64,000 bases of DNA, from contig SAXG01000030.1 in assembly GCA_012932865.1 (NCBI GenBank), positions 124,001-188,000 on the forward strand. Direction: 5' to 3'. The DNA is from Amylostereum areolatum. Lineage: Eukaryota; Basidiomycota; Agaricomycetes; Russulales; Stereaceae. Shown here in pieces: positions 1 through 15,065 of the stretch. Position 1 is the stretch's first letter. Each line of letters begins with the position of its first letter. The translations under genes were made by a program, and so were the position numbers. The notes under the pieces were generated by a model. That model did not search any database. It saw only the letters and a list, made by a program, of their open reading frames with translations, and was not told the DNA's origin.

Positions 1-2
1 AC

Positions 3-323
3 CAGGACGCATATGCCCTTGTCGTGCTCCTTACTCACCCTCTTACATACAAGTCTAACCTCGCCCATGCCCTGGAAATCTACTCGCGCGTTCGCGTCCC
101 GATCTCTGCCCTCATCGCGGACCTTTCGCACACCGCCGGGAGGCACTCCACACTGTTTGGCGAGAAGGATATGAAAAAGGACGGGTTAAGAGAGCTTTGG
201 GAGAAGATGGTGTCGGCCTTCGAGGGACTGAGTGTTGCCGATTCGATGGAGGACAGACAAAAGGCCGTGGAAATGTTGACGAAGGAGTTGTCGCCGAAGT
301 CGAACGAGAGGGCGGATTACTAG
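3..323 (+). CDS. FAD-dependent monooxygenase, 3' end only
   Basis: An open frame enters from the left edge and stops at 321-323 (TAG). It begins QDAYALVVLL and continues with a helix ending in EIYSRVRVP. This matches the C-terminal part of group A flavin monooxygenases (salicylate or phenol hydroxylase type), where an EDAY segment follows the FAD-contacting GD motif and a helix ending Y..VR follows. The Glu usual before DAY would lie off the window. The tail is charged (KKDGLRELWEKM) with no membrane segment. The catalytic and FAD-binding parts are not visible, so the substrate cannot be named. It points toward receptor R1 on the same strand, 866 bp away. Confidence 0.55.
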   Translation, partial: QDAYALVVLLTHPLTYKSNLAHALEIYSRVRVPISALIADLSHTAGRHSTLFGEKDMKKDGLRELWEKMVSAFEGLSVADSMEDRQKAVEMLTKELSPKSNERADY

Positions 324-713
324 AGGGGCCTTTCCGGACCACACTCGCTCTGCGACTTCCGAGTCGTTGGCCAACTTTCCGGGCCCATCTAGTCTTCCCG
401 AGGCAGACGAAATATTCCGTCAGCCTTCGCAAGCTCAGGATAGGCCCATCACCTGATGTTCACTCTGAGGTACTCCTTTGACGATTGGTGCGCTTCAAAT
501 AAAGGTGCGCGCGTCTTCGTTGTTCATCGTGGCGCCCAAACTCCTCCTCTTACACGCCCATCGTCATCATCATCAGATCCTTTGAATGGTTCCGTGCGCA
601 TATCAGCATGTTTTGACCGTTCTGAAAACGAACTAGGGCCGCGGCTGCGGCCTCCGTTTTTGAGGTAAACGTCTCGGTGTTGCCATTCTTCCAGTGTTGT
701 GTTTTAGCCGAAT

Positions 714-890
714 TCATGTCAACATACACTTTTCTTGCCCCAGCGTATCTGCCACGATCATCGTCTCGGGATCCAAAGAATGGTCGGCGACAAACGAAGT
801 GTCGAAGTCCTGGGCATCATCATGCTCCTCGCTTCTTAGTCCGAAACCATTGCAACGCCAACCTTTCACAGTTCCACAGTATCGCGTCAT
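714..890 (-). CDS. Weak candidate small ORF ending in a CaaX-like box (CMLT)
   Basis: A 58-codon minus-strand ORF lies between the FAD monooxygenase end and receptor R1. It starts MTRYCGTVKG, has an acidic middle (SEEHDDAQDFD) and ends GQEKCMLT at a TGA (714-716). Basidiomycete mating pheromone precursors are short, often acidic, lie beside STE3 receptors and end in Cys-aliphatic-aliphatic-X. CMLT fits loosely, but X is usually Ala or Ser in these fungi, and no Glu-Arg processing site sits at the usual 9-15 residues before the Cys. It may be a chance frame. The rest of 324-1189 shows no gene that I recognise. Confidence 0.15.
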   Translation of the reverse strand: MTRYCGTVKGWRCNGFGLRSEEHDDAQDFDTSFVADHSLDPETMIVADTLGQEKCMLT

Positions 891-1189
891 TCAAGGTCCA
901 AGGAGGAAATACCGCATCGCCTATCGTTCACCCGGGCTCTCTTCGCAACAGTTCGCAACACCGCTTTCCACCGAATGAGAAACCGATAGGCTACTTCTTT
1001 ACGGATTGTTAGATCCCACACACGACGGCCCATCACCAAGGAGTCGCCATATTTGACAACGGCTGGAGCAAGAATGGGTCACCCCTCATCTACACTGGAT
1101 TCCACCCGGTGTCAATCATATGTCAGCTTGCTTACTTATACACCATAAGTGCAAGTCATGGGTGTACCGCGGCGACGCTCAGCACTCCA

Positions 1190-2764
1190 ATGGATCCCAC
1201 ATACCCCCTTGTCCCCATCCTCAACATCGTCTCCACGTGTCTCGTCCTCCTCTCTCTGCTCAACAGAAGTATCCACCATCATAGGAATATCGGTGTATGC
1301 CTGCTCGGGACGTGGGTCTTCATCGATGACTTGATTGGAGGCATCAACTCCATCGTATGGGCGGACAATGCGGACAACAAATCCCCTATCTGGTGTGATA
1401 TATGTACGTCAATCCTCCCATTTCGCTCTTGCTGAGGCTCATATTCTCCCAGCGTCACACATCGGCGTAGGCTTCAACACCGCTGTGCCGGCCTGCTCTC
1501 TTGTCATCACCCGACGACTCTTCAAGATAACTCGTCTGAGGTCCGTTGGACCACCAACTGTGCTGGAGGTGCGTGTGCTCATATCCTCCATCGCTCGAGA
1601 ATAATGTACGTCTTTTCCCTCAGAGACGCCTGGATATTGCATTCGACCTGTCCTTGGGGCTCGGGTTGCCGGTGCTTTTAATGGGCCTTTGTGTGTCGTG
1701 TCACGCTCCTTCGGTTCCCTCATACTGAATACCCCCTGTTTGGTGTAGATTATATTGTACAAGGGGCTCGCTACCAGTTGGCCGAAGAGCTCGGATGCGC
1801 CTCCGCCATCACTCAATCCGGCGTCGCCGTCATCCTACTGCTTTCCTGGGGAGTCATCCTCCCCGCAATCTCTATCATCTTCTACTGCCGTACGTTTCCC
1901 CTTTTCGCCATTCTTCCCCTCGTACGGCCTAACCAAAACACACCCAGCGGGAATCTTGTGGGCGTTCTACCGCCATAATCAACAGGTCAGCCGCATCCTC
2001 CAAACAGAGTCCTCCCTCACGCGCCCGCGCTACTTCCGCATCCTCGCCCTCGGTCTGCTCGACGCGCTGGTGACGCTTCCGCTCGGCGCCGTCATCTTCA
2101 CCATGAACATCCGCGCCTCGTCCCACTTCGTCTTCTACCAGGGATGGGACTCCATTCACGATAACTGGGAGCCCGTCTTTCTGAAGGCGAGCCAGTGGAA
2201 ACCCGACTTGTGGCTGTCGGTCAAAGTGTATTACCTCCATTGGCGCACGATCGTCCTCGCGCTCGGCTTTTTCTTCTTGTTTGGAACGACGGGAGAAGTG
2301 AGGGAGATGTATGGACGTGTGTTCTGGACCATGACGAAAGCGCTCGGAATTCGGCTCCGCGAGCGCACGACCACCGGCAACCTATCAACCATCGTGTTCG
2401 AGCCACGATCGGAAGAGTTATCCAAAGACGACGGTGTCACGACTTCCGAGTCGTAAGCATCTTCGGATCGTTCGACCATAGAAAGCAACTCACCGGACTC
2501 TTTCGTCGCAGTGCGCTCTCACAGTCGTTTACGATTGCTAGTATGGGACCGGGGTCGACTATCTCGCACAATTTGATCCCAAACAGCGAGAATGGGAAAC
2601 TCGAATACTACCTCGGCAAGGCTGCGTTCGACAACGAATCCTACCATGAAAATGGTTCATCGAACAGCATCGAAACCGACGGAGCGCGCGATGTCGAGGA
2701 CTATTCGACGCCTGGTCGAAACTATGCAAAGGAACAATGCGTGCTCCAGACTCTTCGAACCTGA
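1190..2764 (+). CDS. STE3: STE3-type pheromone receptor R1 (seven-TM GPCR)
   Basis: A G-protein-coupled receptor for farnesylated peptide pheromones at the plasma membrane, acting through a heterotrimeric G protein to the MAPK pathway. The start MDPTYPLVPILN is shared nearly exactly with receptors at 53,261 and 55,689, which fixes ATG 1190 over an upstream in-frame Met at 1109. Family landmarks: the TM2-TM3 loop IVWADNADNKSPIWCDI, the TM3 region ending VITRRLFKITRL, TM5 LLLSWGVILPAISIIFYC, and the loop motif FYQGWDSIHDNW before TM7. Introns follow WCDI (1404-1452), LE (about 1569-1623), the TM4 region and FYC. One frame stops at 2456, but a GTAAGC donor there and an acceptor before 2513 extend the cytoplasmic tail in frame to 2764; I favour the longer form. 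It lies about 48 kb from the other three receptors. Confidence 0.88.
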
Positions 2765-3510
2765 CTCCCAGCCACCTATGTGATATACGTGAGCCATGTA
2801 CAATACCAAAACTATACGCTTTGCGATGTTTGTGAATGCAGTCCCAATCGTTTGACCTCTCCTGCTCAAGCGCTCAACGTTTCATCGACGTCGACTCTAC
2901 CTCGGCCAATCGCCCACCCCTCCCGACCAGATCCTTGTCAAACAATGCTCCCCCTTCTAGATGAACTGTTCTTTTTATACACGATGTCCGCTGAAAGACG
3001 CGGAACAGAAGAACGGATGGAGTTCTAGGATGAGTGGACGCGAGTGCGGTGCATCCACAGGTGCGTTTTTATTTTTCCTGGAGGAGGGAGTGCTCAGTGG
3101 CGACACTGATGTTCAGGCCGAAGGTGTACAGTCGAAAAGAAACCAACTTCAATGAGCGTGTGAACTGTAGCAGACGGAGCATGTCCGGCTATCGCAGCGG
3201 GCCGCGCATGGAGAGGAAGTGTGGCGGTCAGAGGATGTCAAAGTGAGCGACTCGCCGCCATAGTCTGGGCTCTACATAGACGACAGAAGAATGCCAGCTG
3301 CAGATGGAGTACATGTACAGCGTGCACTTAGTACGATGGCAGTATGGTTCAATTTGAATGTATCACCCTATAACTTGTACAAGTACATCAGCCCCGCGAG
3401 CCTCCAGCGCCGATACAGTACACCCTCAGTCTACAATACACGATTCTTTGCTTTCACTTTGTCACTTCGAACTCATCCACGGACCGCCAGCGCGCGCCCA
3501 CACCCAGCCT
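2765..3510. other. Intergenic, no gene seen
   Basis: Between the convergent ends of R1 and the IGPS gene. Short frames only; none has recognisable domains, and I found no CaaX-ending ORF on either strand. It presumably holds the two 3' ends. Confidence 0.5.
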
Positions 3511-5007
3511 TCAAAGCTGCGAACAAACCGCCCACGGCCCAATCTCCGCCCTCACCTCCGCGCTCGCGCCCTCCTCAAGCACCACCACCGGCACGCCCGC
3601 CTCCACCAGCTCCTTCAGCTCCATCACATACCCGCCCGCCTTCCCCCGAATCAACACCGCGTGGTGGTACCCGGGCCTCGTCAGCGCCGTGAGCACCCCG
3701 CCCGCGAGCACGCTCTGCGCGACCATCGAGCGGATGACGTACGCGGGGATATGGCGCGCCCACTCCACGGGCGCGGACGACGCGAGCTGGACGGCGTCCA
3801 GCCGCGCCGCGTGCACGACCCGCACGATCTCGTCCAGCGTCAGCTGCACGTTGTCGTCCAGGATGCCGACGAGCAGCGGCCGTCCGGCGTCGCGGATCCG
3901 GCGCGCGTGCGCCGCGAACCAGTCTTCCTGGGCGCCCGTCGCCTGGCGCGGGGCGGGGGACGTGACCACGGCGGCGGCGGGGGAAGCGTTGGTGTTGAGG
4001 GCGACCGAGATCGTGCTGGCGTCGGCGACGCTGACGGCCTTGGGGTGGTTAGGGGAGAGATAGACGCCGACGAGGTGGGCGGCGCGCACGCGCGCGTCCC
4101 CGACGTTCTCCAGCGTGACGCCGTCGACTTTGACTAGCGTCTCCGCCGGGGCCTCCGCCGCCTTTGCCTCCTCGGCAGGCAGGCTCAAGAGCTCCCGGAT
4201 GAACGCCCGAACGTCCGTCGCGCGCATGAGCGACTCGCCCACCAACACCGCGCCGACGCCCTGATCCACATACCCCTTCACGTCCTCCGGGCCCTTGATC
4301 CCGCTCAGCGCGCACAGGATCGCGTTCCCGCCCTGCGCCTGCACCATGTCCGCCAAGCGCGTCGTCGTGCCCATGTCCACGCTGAAGTCGTGCAGGTTGC
4401 GGTTGTTGACGCCGATCACGCGCGCGCCGAGCTCGAGCGCGGCCTCCATCTCCTGCGCGTTGTTGACCTCCACGAGCGGCTCCATCCCCAGGCCCTGCGC
4501 GAACGCGTACAGCCCCGCGAGGCGCTCGGAATCGAGCATGGCGACGATCAGCAGCACCGTGTCCGCGCCCCACACGCGCGCCTCCAGGATCTGGTACTCG
4601 TCGAAGATGAAGTCCTTCCGGAGCACGGCCGGGCGGTGCGGGAGGGCGTCGAGCGCTTGCCGGGCGAGCCGCATGTCGAGCAGCGTGCCCTTGAACCACG
4701 TCGGCTCGGTCAGGACGGAGATGACGGCGGCGCCGGCGAGGGCGTACGTGCGCGCCTGACGCGGGGCGTTGGCGGCGATGTCGATGTCGCCCTTGGAGGG
4801 GGAGGCGCGCTTGATCTCGGCCATGAGGGCGGGGCCGGAGGCGTTGGCCGCGCGGAGGCGGTCGGGGAAGGAGATGAGGGGCGGGGCGAGGGTGAGGGAA
4901 GCGAGTAGGTCGTCGTAGGTGCTGCCCGGAGTCGCTTTAGCCGCCTCGACGTCCTTCGAGCGTTGAGCGTGGATCTTCTGAAGGATGGTCGGCAATTTTT
5001 CAGACAT
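3511..5007 (-). CDS. Indole-3-glycerol-phosphate synthase with degenerate PRAI domain (TRP1 paralogue)
   Basis: A single-exon 498-residue protein. Residues about 1-270 are an intact IGPS (tryptophan pathway: CdRP to indole-3-glycerol phosphate). Visible active-site motifs are EIKRASPSKG, VLRKDFI, LVEVNN, GVNNRNL and SGI, plus phosphate-binding VGESLM. The rest resembles phosphoribosylanthranilate isomerase but has lost its catalytic signatures: the KICG motif reads KVDG (general-base Cys gone), QLHG reads QLAS, the Asp-containing segment before the Gly-rich loop reads VLIRGKAGGY, and the final LAGGL phosphate loop is missing. Fungal TRP1 proteins normally have a glutamine amidotransferase domain first; here the protein starts directly at IGPS and no amidotransferase is encoded upstream. 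The exon is GC-rich. It is probably an IGPS-only paralogue rather than the trifunctional enzyme. Confidence 0.85.
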   Translation of the reverse strand: MSEKLPTILQKIHAQRSKDVEAAKATPGSTYDDLLASLTLAPPLISFPDRLRAANASGPALMAEIKRASPSKGDIDIAANAPRQARTYALAGAAVISVLTEPTWFKGTLLDMRLARQALDALPHRPAVLRKDFIFDEYQILEARVWGADTVLLIVAMLDSERLAGLYAFAQGLGMEPLVEVNNAQEMEAALELGARVIGVNNRNLHDFSVDMGTTTRLADMVQAQGGNAILCALSGIKGPEDVKGYVDQGVGAVLVGESLMRATDVRAFIRELLSLPAEEAKAAEAPAETLVKVDGVTLENVGDARVRAAHLVGVYLSPNHPKAVSVADASTISVALNTNASPAAAVVTSPAPRQATGAQEDWFAAHARRIRDAGRPLLVGILDDNVQLTLDEIVRVVHAARLDAVQLASSAPVEWARHIPAYVIRSMVAQSVLAGGVLTALTRPGYHHAVLIRGKAGGYVMELKELVEAGVPVVVLEEGASAEVRAEIGPWAVCSQL

Positions 5008-5716
5008 CGTGGGTTCACCGTCTGCGATGCGGTCAGATCGGGGCTATGTCGAGTCGAGGGGGGCCACAACGAACGCACCTGCTGTGGCCTGAGTCTGAGT
5101 CGGAGTTGGAGTCTGCGGTTGCTTTCGACGACGGAGAAAGAGGCGCAAGAACGTCTGGGACGATGTCCGAACCATCAGTCGTCGCTTCGCGGGTCACGGG
5201 CACGGGTACACACCTCAAGTCGGAGACTATATATGTCGGGTGGTGGTCGGGAGGAGAAGGCGAGGTGGCAATCGTCCTATATAAAGGCAGGCCATGGAAG
5301 AATGCGAACAGATCACGGGCAGAAGCAAGTTGTGGTGTGCCCGCAGCCCAACTCTATCACGCATCTGTAGACCCTTTCCAAGCCAGCCTTCGTCAAAATT
5401 TCGCCGTGGTTGAGGCGAGGCAATGAGCGCTTGAGCACAAGGGAGGGACGAGTGGGACCATAAGGGAACGATGGAGTGGAGGAAGCAAACCCCATGAACG
5501 GGATGTGTCCATTACGCAGACGCGCACGTACGTACCGAGAAACTATGCGAATAATGTAAGGTGGGTACAGCATTGTGAGGGAAGGAACACAGACATAACA
5601 AACGACAACGTAACCCAGATTACAACCACACACTTTGAGGAAGTGGAAGGGGGAAAATGTACAGTAATATGCAAGGAAGGGAGAAGGAGAACCCAGTCTA
5701 GCAGGAGAGGGATCCC
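5008..5716. other. Intergenic between IGPS gene and RING gene
   Basis: Holds the 5' flank of the IGPS gene and the 3' flank of the RING gene. An A/T block (TATATATG near 5226-5233) lies about 220 bp upstream of the IGPS start, and TATATAAAG occurs at 5278-5286 in the opposite sense. No amidotransferase domain or other gene is visible. Confidence 0.4.
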
Positions 5717-6822
5717 TCACCGAGCACGACCAAAGTACCCCTCCCACGGATCGCTCACGATCGCTCTGCCCTTTCCCCTCCGCCCACCCACGGTAACCTC
5801 CCTCGGATCCTTTTCGCCTTCCTTCTCCGCCACGAGACGCACCAGTGCCTTGATAGAGTAGCACTCTGCCGGACGATGCTTCACCGCGGCGCGGCACGAT
5901 GGGCACGAGTATTTCGGGCGGCTTCCGGCGTTGTTCCGCGCTGCAAAGAATTGCTGCTCGTGGGGAGTGAGGCCTACGAGGTGACCAGGCTCGAGGGGAA
6001 GGGGCGCGAGTTCGGGGCGGAAGTTGGGGTTATTCGTCATGTGCTGGACCATGGCCGACTGGAACCAGTCGTTCAGACACTTCTGGCAGAAGACGTGCCC
6101 GCAATCGGATAATCTAGACGAGGCGGGGGACGGTGGTGAGCGAGTGGGACAGGAGCGTGTGTGCAGGTTAACGTACATGAACGGAGACCACATCTTCAAA
6201 GTGCAAATCTCACAGTTGATGATGTCCTCCAACGAGGACGTGCTGATCATGGACTGAACGGGAAGGTTGAGCGGCAGGATCGACAAGAGCCGAATGAAGA
6301 CAACTCACGGCGGGGATGTCCGCCTTCTCCTTGCTCTCTGCCTGAGCCTCCGCTTTCTCTCTCTTCTCCTGCTCGAGCAACACCATCTGCTCGCATCGCT
6401 TCACCTTTTGCGCGTCCTTCGCGCTCTGCTCCCGCGCCTCGTCCAACGTTTTCTTCAACCGATCTCGCTCCTGTGCAGCGCCAAACTCCCATCAGCCGCG
6501 CGCTCCGTCCGACCACAACAGATGTATGTATGTATGCACGCACCTGCTCCGCCTTCTTCAGTTTTCGCCTGATCTCCGCCAGTTGCGCGGGCGTCGTGGA
6601 GTCCGTCGTCCGCGCGCTCGCCTTGATGACCTCGATGCCGTCGTCCGTGGCACCCGGCTTGGGTTTTCTGCCGGACGCTCGCTTCTTCCTGGGCGGTGCG
6701 GTGTCCTCGTCGTCCGAAGATATGACGATGACTTCCACGTCGGGGGAGTGCCTCTTCGACCCCCGAGGATACGGTTCAGAGCCCGCGTGCTCTAGAGTGG
6801 ACTGGGCGCGTGTGGCCGGCAT
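5717..6822 (-). CDS. RING-finger protein, probable E3 ubiquitin ligase
   Basis: Three or four exons on the minus strand. The N-terminus (MPATRAQSTLEHAG) is followed by an acidic VISSDDEDT patch and a basic KKRASGRKPKP stretch, resembling a SUMO-interaction motif and a nuclear localisation signal. A Lys/Glu-rich coiled coil comes next (LAEIRRKLKKAEQ, then KTLDEAREQ and EQEKREKAEAQ). The RING follows: INCEICTLKMWSPF, then across an intron (about 6110-6173) DCGHVFCQKCLNDWF, and YSCPSCRAAV, giving a C-x2-C / C-x-H-x2-C-x2-C / C-x2-C arrangement. The protein ends WEGYFGRAR. RING proteins of this type recruit E2 enzymes; the substrate is unknown. Confidence 0.75.
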
Positions 6823-7455
6823 TGTGTTGATGTGAGTTGCGTGTAAACAAGTGTTCGCAGTCGTTGATGTGAAAGACCCTCGGAGTAAAAGTCGACGAGG
6901 ATGATGAGCGGATACGAGAGGTGCGTGAGAGACGACGACGACGGTGGTGGTGGTGGTTGCAAGCCAAGACGCAGTGGGCGGCTTTTCAAACTGAAGTTCG
7001 GTTTCTCGCGTGTCGGGCCCGGATCACGTGAATGCGCGACGCGCCGTGACCCGTCCCAATCGGGAAGTCCGACGCCCGCCCGTCGGCCCCGCCCTCCACC
7101 TTCATTCACGCCCTGCCCGCCCAGCTGAACGCCTGCAGACAGATCCCCGCTGCACACCGTGCCCAAAACTTATGAGACTTTCAGAGTCAGGGAGGACAGA
7201 GAATATGGCCATCGATGTGGCAATCCAGCAACAATTAGAACGACACCCTTCAATAGTATCCATATCCGTCAAACAATGCAAGCCCAGCCTCGGCGTTCCG
7301 TGGCAACAGTATGATATCGGTGCGCATACCCCGCGCGAACGCATGTCCCATGCTGCTGCCTGGTCCCCACTACTGATACTAGTAAGCACAAAGGAAGGTC
7401 GCCCATCTCACGACCATGTACAGTATGTATGTAAGTGCTCCGATAAGACAAAAGG
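6823..7455. other. Intergenic, no gene seen
   Basis: Upstream of the RING gene and downstream of the monooxygenase pseudogene. Contains a short GGT/GTG-rich run near 6943-6960. No supported ORF. Confidence 0.4.
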
Positions 7456-11229
<3,774 letters not shown>

Positions 11230-11616
11230 CGAGGGTCAAGGCCACTTTATACACGATATCGGGGCGCTCGCACAGCGACATATGTTGGCTCGCTGACGGG
11301 AGACGAAGCCACAGGCGGTAAGTAAAACACAAAGATCCACGAGCGCGACTTCCTGGGTCACCTCCCATTCATTCTGGCAGTCACGCTAACAGGCCCTAAC
11401 GCCCGAGTTCTCTTTAAAGATACAGTCTAATGTCCATTGTCAGCGTCCGAACCCCGCGCCCCTTATCAAATCCCCAGCCCGTGAGCACCGCGTCCGCGGC
11501 ATCTGGGCACCTCTGAAGGTGACATGTCATAGACACGCAACCGCATGACGACCTCGGAACGATGGTGTAAAACCGAAAAGAAGAATATACGCCATCAGCC
11601 GTAGGATTGGTAGGGA
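11230..11616. other. Intergenic, no gene seen
   Basis: Between the 5' end of the monooxygenase pseudogene and the 3' end of the Rad26-like gene. No supported ORF. Confidence 0.4.
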
Positions 11617-14600
11617 TCATCCCAGCATCCTCGCCTCGAGCTCTTCGCCATCCACGGCGCTTTCCAAGTCTTCCGCCTCTTGAAAAGCGGCCCATATACT
11701 CTCGCTCTCCGGACCTTCGATGACGATGTCCATGATGTCTCTTGCGGGTTCTTAACCCATGCGTGTCAGGCAAACACTGATGTAAAAACAGGCTCCCCAT
11801 ACCTACGAGATGTTCTAGCCTGTTCTTATCTTCAAAACTGATATGGTCCGGGGCCTCCGCGTAGCTGAGCCTTCCCAAAGTAACGATGAACATGTGTCCT
11901 AAGCCAGAGAATCTGCGGACAGTGGATGCCTTCAGGAAGGTTTCCCGAAGGTTGACCGTGGGCTCCGAGCGAAAAACGATATAATGCAGCAGCAAAAGAG
12001 AGTGGGCAATTATTCTCATTGTCCTGTCGCACGCATCATCAGGATACAAAAAAATATGATCCAAGAGGGATGGACTTACTCCGACAGGCGAGCGGGAGCA
12101 GACACCAAACCTTCATCTTCTTCCCAGACGGCCGACGCCAGGTCGGTCGTAAACGCGATGAGAGATGGTATGACGCTGAGCGACTTCGAGAGGATTACAA
12201 GGGCGTCAGAATGGGCCATGGCGAGTTGTGTGAAAGCCGTGAGGATGGACGATTTCATGGCATATACCTGAAACCAGATTAGTACCAACAATAGACGTTC
12301 CAGTTACCCCAACAAGACTTGCCTCGTCCTCCGTCCGTTTGTGATCCAACAGGAGGGCGCACATGCCCTCCACCTGCGGCAGCTTTTCATAATTTTTCTG
12401 CGTTTCGTCATCCATCTCTTCGGGGAATGCAAGGAGATGGCGAAATATGCTTCGTCCTGGGACAATGGTCAACAAAGGAGCATTCAAACGGGACGATGCA
12501 CTTACGCATAGACAGCAACGCGAACGTCCGTGTAGAACTTGAGAGAAACCATGTCGGTTGGGAGGGGTGAAGCAGCGTCTCGAGAACGCCAGGGGACCTC
12601 GGGACGACGATCAGCCTACGCGATAGTCAATATATGCGCCGGAACACAGAAAGAGACCACATACTGAGATTCGTATTCCCGAGGAATCATCCAGATAGCG
12701 ACATCCAACATGTGAAAGACTTCGTGGGCGAGCTGCTGATTAGTTACTGCAGCGTCATCTTCGCCCTGCATTTTTGCGTGTAGCATATACCGGGTAATGA
12801 CTTTAGAGACGGTCGATAAGATATTGTGAGATTGATTCGAGGTGGGTTCCGCAGGCGGGGTGGTGAGGGCGACGACAAAATCCGGGAACGAAACCATAAG
12901 AGCAGTCAATAAATTAAGTAATGCTACAAGAGGAATTATCTGAGAAAGAACGTCAGAAAATGGACGGGAGGGGAAGGTAAGAATAGCAGTAACGCACAAG
13001 GCTTTGGTCGCAGAGGACGTCAGCCATTTGGACTAGAGGTGGCGATAAGCGAGCTGCGACAGTGGCGAGGTCGGACCCGCCGCCCAAGGCGCCTAATATG
13101 CTGTTGCAGATCTTCGAGTAGGCGGCCGCATTAGGCTCTTCGACCTTCAAGGCAAGGAGAGTCTGGAAAGTGTTGGTGCCAGAAGTGGGATGAACATGCG
13201 TGAAGATGTTTTGGTGCAACTGAGCCAGAAGGTAAGCATATGACCTTCTCAAAACGCAAGAGCATGGACTCACCCAGGATAACCATGCGGATGGTGTGAC
13301 CTCATCGCGGCTGGAGTCCTTGACTTCACGCTCTGTTTCCGCATCGAAAACATCCATGGACACATCAGCCTTGCTACCACCTTGGGAATCATCGTCGTCG
13401 ATGTCCATGGCTTGGACGCGTGGTCTCTGGCTCCTTGGAGGTCGCATAGGACTACTTGGGGGCGACGGCGGGACGGCGTCCGTCTCCCATTGGCTCTGGG
13501 TGGCCTCCACAAAAGTAGCAGGAGCCTTGCCCTTGTCCTTCCTGGGAGTCTGCGCTGGCTGTGTTGACTCCCGTCGTTTCCCGGGAGAAGATGGTAGGAA
13601 GGCGTTGACAAAACCGGGCAGCTTTTTGTCTGGCGGAGCTGGCATGTTGACCTTCCGTCGAGAAGGAGAGCCTGGAGCCTGCACCTGCGATCCGGGAAGG
13701 AACCGAAGCTTCGACGGCGTCTTACATACACTCGGGCCCGCTGACGCATTCCATGAGCGCATTTGGGAAGACATAGGAACTGGTGCAGGTGAGAACTCGA
13801 CGCCAGTCTTCCTCTGCGCCCGAGCACTCGTGGGCGCCAGCCGCGTCGTAGTGTTCATTTCGTGTTGCTTGAAGATCATCTGCGTCTTCAGCCGCTCTAC
13901 CTCTTCGTGGTGCCTCTTCGCCGCCTCGGCCTGCGAAGCTTCAAGCGCGTCCTTAGCTGTACGGAGTTTCTCTTGCTCGAGCCTGTGCGCTTCCGCTGCC
14001 TGTGCATCAGCGATTTGTGGTTATTTGGGGATGGACGAGGACGAAGGGAATTGGTTTTACCTTCTCAAGGTTCTCTCGGAGGATGGCAGCTTCGCCTGCT
14101 TTGGCGCGCTTCTCGTTGAGAGCTGCTTGAAGGGATGCCTCCGTCGTCTTCTGATTTCGTTGAAGCTGAGGATACTAGGTCAGTTTCGGCACGACGAGGG
14201 CTCGTGAGCAACGCACCTCTTCTAGTTGCGCCCGCAATGCCGCGACTTCGTCCTTTGCTGCATGATCTTCGACGACGATGGTCCGTTGAGGTTGAAGGGA
14301 TGTGTTCCTGGCTACTGGAGTTGCCGTTGTGGATCGTTGGATGGCCGATGAGTGCGAGTTGCTACGGGAAGGACCGGGTTGCGCGCTCGTGGCGGATGTA
14401 CGATAGTTGGGCGGGTTGCGAGGTGGTGGCAGCGGTGGATGGTGATTCTGAGGTACTGTATTGAATGGTTGTGGCCTGCTGGATCCGGCGACCGCGTTTG
14501 GGTTATTGTAGGAAGGCTGTCTCGTCCGCGGTATGGGACCTGTCGTCCGTGAGGGAGGAGGGGGTTGTGCTTGTCGGAAAGGCGGGATAGCACGATTTAT

Positions 14601-15065
14601 AGGGGTCGACGACTCGACCTGCGCGAACGAAGGTACATCCACCCCCGCGCGACTGTCGTTCGCCAGCGCTGCCAACGACTGCGAGCTCGCCGTCTGCTGC
14701 GAGCCAGGGATGCCATACCAAGGCCCCTTCACCGAAATCTCCGGCATGTCCATGTCCTCCACCGAGATCGTCTTTCTCGGAATTGGTTTCTTCGCAGGTG
14801 CTAGTGGCGCCGCCCATCCTTGAGCTGTCCTTTGGCGTTTAGCGGGTGGGGGCACGACAGGGGGCGGAGGATGATTGAGCTGAGGTCGAGACGCGGGTTG
14901 GGTAGTGAACTGGCTCTCGACAGCGTCCAGAGCCGCGATGGCTTGTTCATCGAATACGATATCGTCGGTGAAGTAATCATCGAAGTCGTCCATGAGGTCG
15001 GGCAGAGCATCAGCGAAACGCTCCGAAAGCTTTTGTTGAGCTTTTGTTCCCAAAGGCGACCACAA
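11617..15065 (-). CDS. Rad26/ATRIP-like DNA-damage checkpoint protein
   Basis: A multi-exon minus-strand gene, large first exon 14,218-15,065. The N-terminus has an acidic/aromatic patch (DDFDDYFTDDIVFDEQAI), then a long Pro/Ser/Gln-rich disordered region. A coiled coil follows (EVAALRAQLEEV; KAGEAAILRENLEK; LRTAKDALEASQAEAAKRH), then a basic Ser/Pro region with AMDIDDDDSQGG, and a helical C-terminal half (SYAYLLAQLHQNIFTHVHP, HNILSTVSKVITRYML, HMLDVAIWMI) ending AVDGEELEARMLG. The order, acidic N-terminus then coiled coil with a GE..ILR core then helical C-terminus, is that of fungal Rad26/UvsD/ATRIP proteins, which bring the ATR kinase to RPA-coated DNA. The assignment rests on layout and one motif; an unrelated coiled-coil protein is possible. 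Confidence 0.5.

Noticed and set aside
3358..4908. Long plus-strand ORFs opposite the IGPS gene
   Set aside because: They are shadows of a GC-rich coding exon; composition is Arg/Asp/Gly-rich with no domain.
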